Positions 61,146 through 64,000 of a stretch of DNA of 64,000 nucleotides are shown piece after piece. Every line of letters begins with the position of its first letter. Within the stretch, counting starts at the first letter, position 1. The translations under genes were made by a program, and so were the position numbers. The notes under the pieces were generated by a model, which was given only the letters and a program-made list of their open reading frames with translations, made no database searches and was not told where the DNA came from. Origin of the DNA: Hyphomicrobiales bacterium (lineage in GTDB: Bacteria; Pseudomonadota; Alphaproteobacteria; Rhizobiales; Rhizobiaceae); assembly GCA_017305935.1 (NCBI GenBank), contig JAFKJU010000012.1, positions 124,001-188,000 of the forward strand. Direction: 5' to 3'.

Positions 61146-63326
61146 ATGTCGAATTCTTCTTGTTTCACCCTTTCTTCACGCCTGTCGCCAGCCCTGCGGG
61201 AAAATTTCAGCCGCCTGCTGGCCCCGCGCCACATCGCCTTCATGGGCGGCGCCTATGCCGAATCCACCCTGCGCAACATCCGCCGCCATGGCTTTGCCGG
61301 GGAGGTCTATGTCGTCAACGCCAGGCGCGACGAGATCGGCGGCTATAGATGCTATCGCAGCCTGTCCGACCTTCCGGTCTCGCCGGACGCCACCTATCTC
61401 GGCGTCAATGCGGATGTAACGATCGGCGCCCTCGAAGAACTGAACCGTCTGAAGGCCGGCGGCGTGATCTGTTATGCCTCCGGCTTTTCGGAAATCGGTG
61501 AGGCCGGGGCGGAGCGCAACCGAAGGCTGATCGCGGCGGCCGGCGACATGGCGGTCGTCGGGCCGAACTGCTACGGCCTCGTCAATTATGTCAATCACGC
61601 GAGCATGTGGCCTTCGGGCTATCAGCCGCTCACCACCCGACGCGGCGCCGCCGTCGTCGGCCAGAGCGGTAATGTCTGCATCCACCTGACCTCGAACCAG
61701 CGCTCGGTGCCGTTCAGCTATCTCATCAGCGCCGGCAACCAGGCGGTCCTCGGCTTCGAGGATTACATCGACTACCTGACCGACGATCCGAACGTCACCT
61801 GCATCGGCCTTTTCATGGAAGGCATTCGCGACGTGCCGGCCTTTTCGCAGGCCTGCCTGCGGGCGCGCGAAAAGGGCATGCCGATCATCGTCTGCCGCTC
61901 CGGCCGCTCCGAACTTGGCGCGACGATGGCGGCGAGCCATACCAGCTCGCTTGCCGGCCAGAACGAATATTATGACGCGCTTTTCGCTCGCCTCGGCGTT
62001 ATCGCCACCGATACAGTGCCGCAATTCCTGGAGATGCTGAAGATCGCCTCGGTCACGTCACCGCTTACGGGGCCGCGCATCGCGGTGTTTTCAAGCTCGG
62101 GCGGCGACAATGGTCTGGCTGCGGATTATTGCTCCTTCGCCGGCCTCGCGCTGCCGCAACCCTCGAAACGCCAGGTCGATGCGATCAAGCCGCTGCTACC
62201 GGATTTCGGCCATGTCTCGAACCCGCTGGATTTCACCGCCGGCTATTGGGGCAACGAGGAATTGCTGACGCCTATGTTCACCACCATGCTGGAGGGTGAC
62301 TACGACAGCGGCCTGATGGTCATGGACCATCCCTCGCCAAAGGTGGCAGAAGATGCCGGCGAGCCGATCCTGGCGATGATCCGGGCATTGGCGGCGGCCG
62401 GCAGGGCCACGGGCAAGCCGGTGTTCATGGGCTCGGTCAATCCGGAATCGATTCCTGAGAGCGTGCGCGTCTGGATGCTCGACCTCGGCGTCGTGCCGCT
62501 GCAAGGGTTGCATGACGCCGCGACGGTGATCGCGCTCTGGGCCGGATATTGCGCGATCCTGCGGCAGGACCGCGCGCTCGGCCGCCCGCTTACGGATCTC
62601 GTCCCCTATCCGACGGCTGCGGCGCAGGGGCAAGGCCGCACGGTCGACGAGGCCGAATCCAAGCGCCGGCTGTCGGCCTGCGGCCTCGCCGTGCCGGAGG
62701 GTCGCGTGCTGACCCGCGCCGATCTCGACGCCTTGCCCGAAACCCTGGAAGCGTCGGTCGTGCTCAAGGTCCTGCATGAGGAGCTGCCGCACAAGACGGA
62801 GGTCGGCGGCGTCGCCCTCGACCTGCGCCGCCGCGCCGATTTGCAGGCGGCGGCGGATCGCATGGCCGAGACGGTCCGCCATCATGCGCCCGGCATCTTG
62901 CTGGAGCGTTACCTGATGGAGCCGATGCAGGCCGCGCCGCTGGCCGAACTGATCGTCGGCGTCAAGCGCGATCCGCTGTTCGGCATGGTGCTGGTCATCG
63001 GCGCCGGCGGCATCTTCGTCGAGCTGCTCAAGGATGCCCGGCCGCTGCTGCTGCCGACCTCCCGCGGTGAAGTCGAAACGGCGCTGCGCAGCCTCAAGAC
63101 CTTCCCGCTGCTGGACGGTTTCCGCGGCAGGTCCCGCGCCGCTCTCGAACCGGTGATCGACGCCATCTTGGCCATCGCCGCCTATGCCGGCGAAGCACGC
63201 GAAACGCTGCTGGAACTCGATGTGAATCCGCTCATGGTCTACGATAACGCGGCGGTCGCGGTGGATGCGCTCATCGTGGAAATCGCGTCCGGCCCCGCAG
63301 CCGCAGCGTGTATTCAAAGCCGTTGA
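61146..63326 (+). CDS. NDP-forming acyl-CoA synthetase (acetate--CoA ligase family)
   Basis: The start at 61146 follows GAGGCAGAGG, giving 726 residues. Domains in order are a CoA-binding domain (about 25-155, with HIAFMGGAYAESTLRNIRRH and GPNCYGLVNY), a succinyl-CoA-ligase-like middle (about 160-480, GQSGNVCIHLT and SRSGRSELGATMAASHTSS-type segment) and an ATP-grasp domain (about 510-720, VLKVLHEELPHKTEVGGVAL). Such enzymes activate carboxylic acids to CoA thioesters with ATP hydrolysis to ADP and phosphate. It would supply the acyl-CoA used by the dehydrogenase and crotonases upstream. It overlaps the hydrolase remnant at its 3' end. Confidence 0.92.
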   Translation: MSNSSCFTLSSRLSPALRENFSRLLAPRHIAFMGGAYAESTLRNIRRHGFAGEVYVVNARRDEIGGYRCYRSLSDLPVSPDATYLGVNADVTIGALEELNRLKAGGVICYASGFSEIGEAGAERNRRLIAAAGDMAVVGPNCYGLVNYVNHASMWPSGYQPLTTRRGAAVVGQSGNVCIHLTSNQRSVPFSYLISAGNQAVLGFEDYIDYLTDDPNVTCIGLFMEGIRDVPAFSQACLRAREKGMPIIVCRSGRSELGATMAASHTSSLAGQNEYYDALFARLGVIATDTVPQFLEMLKIASVTSPLTGPRIAVFSSSGGDNGLAADYCSFAGLALPQPSKRQVDAIKPLLPDFGHVSNPLDFTAGYWGNEELLTPMFTTMLEGDYDSGLMVMDHPSPKVAEDAGEPILAMIRALAAAGRATGKPVFMGSVNPESIPESVRVWMLDLGVVPLQGLHDAATVIALWAGYCAILRQDRALGRPLTDLVPYPTAAAQGQGRTVDEAESKRRLSACGLAVPEGRVLTRADLDALPETLEASVVLKVLHEELPHKTEVGGVALDLRRRADLQAAADRMAETVRHHAPGILLERYLMEPMQAAPLAELIVGVKRDPLFGMVLVIGAGGIFVELLKDARPLLLPTSRGEVETALRSLKTFPLLDGFRGRSRAALEPVIDAILAIAAYAGEARETLLELDVNPLMVYDNAAVAVDALIVEIASGPAAAACIQSR

Positions 63327-63640
63327 TCATTCACGGGCCCGTTTCGAAGGATCGGACGCCTCCGATCTCCGGCGTGCGCTTTGCCACGAAGCCGACGACA
63401 GCGGCTTCGTGGCAGTTCATGCTGTTCTTTCGGGGGCAAGCTCGAAACGAACGCCTTGAACGCTGCCAGAACGTCTTCGGGGCTGTCTTTCAATACGGCA
63501 TGCGTGGCGTAAGGCAGGTTCAGCAGGCGCGCACCTTCAACCTGCTCGGCCAGTTCGAAAGCCTGGCGGCGGGAAACCAGGAAGTCATCATCGCCATGGA
63601 CCACAAGAAGCGGATCGACCGCACCGACTGACCCGGATAA
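63314..63640 (-). pseudogene. C-terminal remnant of an alpha/beta-hydrolase
   Basis: A minus-strand frame reads DPLLVVHGDDDFLVSRRQAF then ...NLPYATHAVLKDSPEDVLAA FKAFVSSL, the usual C-terminal Asp and His parts of alpha/beta-hydrolases, and ends at 63314. The N-terminal half with the nucleophile elbow is missing. Just upstream the plausible continuation (NDEDVYPGQSV) is in another frame, so a frameshift near 63630 is likely. It overlaps the ligase gene by 13 bases tail to tail. Confidence 0.55.
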
Positions 63641-63760
63641 ACATCTTCGTCGTTCCGGACCGGACCGCTCTCAACTGCCGCTTCTGCCGCAGGCGGCGCA
63701 GCAGCGGCCTTACGCCGAGGCGCGGTTTCGAGCTCATCGGTGCTCAGCAGAGCGGCGTTC

Positions 63761-64000
63761 CTATCGGACAGCTTGGATTTCGGCGGAGCAAAACGCGACC
63801 GTATGAAGCGCCTGGGCAAGCGCCTCTTCCGGCTCCGCCGGGAATTCCTTGACGCGCCAGGCGATGTAACCGTCAGGACGGACGAGAGAGGTCCCGGATG
63901 AACCGATTCCGAAAGCGTCGCCAAATGCTTGGGCGTCGACCGGCCCGACCGGGGTCAGGGCGAAATCCGTTCCCGCGAGGTCGCGGGCCACCCAGGCGAG
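63761..64000 (-). CDS. FAD-dependent aromatic monooxygenase (3' end only)
   Basis: The minus-strand frame enters from beyond the window and ends at 63761, giving about 80 C-terminal residues. DAFGIGSSGTSLVRPDGYIA, then WRV, is the thioredoxin-like tail pattern of PheA/TfdB-type FAD monooxygenases (phenol, 3-(3-hydroxyphenyl)propionate, rifampicin hydroxylases). Nothing can be said about the FAD domain or substrate. The last residues (CSAEIQAVR) look atypical, so the 3' end may have been altered by the same decay that broke the adjacent hydrolase. Confidence 0.6.
   Translation of the reverse strand, partial: LAWVARDLAGTDFALTPVGPVDAQAFGDAFGIGSSGTSLVRPDGYIAWRVKEFPAEPEEALAQALHTVAFCSAEIQAVR

Overview
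The window reads as chromosomal DNA of an alphaproteobacterium, most likely Rhizobiaceae (Rhizobium, Neorhizobium, Agrobacterium or Shinella-like). It is GC-rich and densely coding, with many 4-base ATGA/GTGA gene overlaps. A rhizobial cellulose locus (bcsN-bcsA-bcsB), a ugpBAEC operon behind a Pho-box, a PmtA-type phospholipid methyltransferase and a RirA-type iron box point the same way. The assignment rests on gene content and motifs; no database search was possible. I saw no rRNA, tRNA, CRISPR array, prophage or insertion sequence.

Layout. 1-6.5 kb: cellulose synthesis genes on the minus strand, with a divergent anchored repeat protein. 6.5-9.4 kb: LysE exporter, Gre-like factor, MYG1-like protein and a small secreted protein. 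9.4-14.7 kb: glycerol-3-phosphate ABC transporter ugpBAEC, ending in an endonuclease/exonuclease/phosphatase-family gene where E. coli has ugpQ. 14.7-18.1 kb: small stress-type genes, an HD protein, a UdgX-type uracil-DNA glycosylase, a decayed histidine-kinase fragment and a TerC protein. 18.2-29.8 kb: a D-amino-acid/peptide utilisation block (D-amino acid transaminase, P1 peptidase, DppA D-aminopeptidase, LysR regulator, amidohydrolase, five-gene peptide ABC transporter, class-I amidotransferase-type hydrolase). 29.9-33.5 kb: a 1016-residue kinase/M23-like/class-III PLP fusion divergent from an Lrp regulator. 33.6-37.3 kb: Asp/Glu racemase with GntR regulator, LysR, MgtC and a small protein. 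37.6-46 kb: iron-siderophore uptake (AraC regulator, TonB receptor, periplasmic binding protein, two permeases, ATPase, siderophore-interacting reductase). 46.2-49.4 kb: a second D-amino-acid module (transaminase, binding protein, DadA-like dehydrogenase). 49.4-51.8 kb: an S10-like peptidase and PmtA. 51.9-63.3 kb: a thiamine-diphosphate enzyme divergent from a PotDABC-type transporter, two crotonases (CaiD-like and PaaG-like), an acyl-CoA dehydrogenase, a BetI-like TetR regulator and an NDP-forming acyl-CoA ligase. 63.3-64 kb: a broken alpha/beta-hydrolase and the 3' end of an FAD monooxygenase.

How the genes work together. Most of the window concerns scavenging: phosphate esters, D-amino-acid peptides, siderophores and a CoA-activated cationic substrate. 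The most novel candidate is the 51.9-63.3 kb block. Polyamine-family transport, a CaiD-like crotonase, a BetI-like repressor and two BetI-type ACGT-centred palindromes in the divergent promoter suggest catabolism of a carnitine- or betaine-like compound. Second is the kinase/peptidase-fold/phospho-lyase fusion. Small regulatory signals also stand out: a three-repeat Pho-box, an IRO box, several operator palindromes, three EcfG-type promoter candidates before small-protein genes, a short palindromic repeat family, and hairpins after four of five binding-protein genes.
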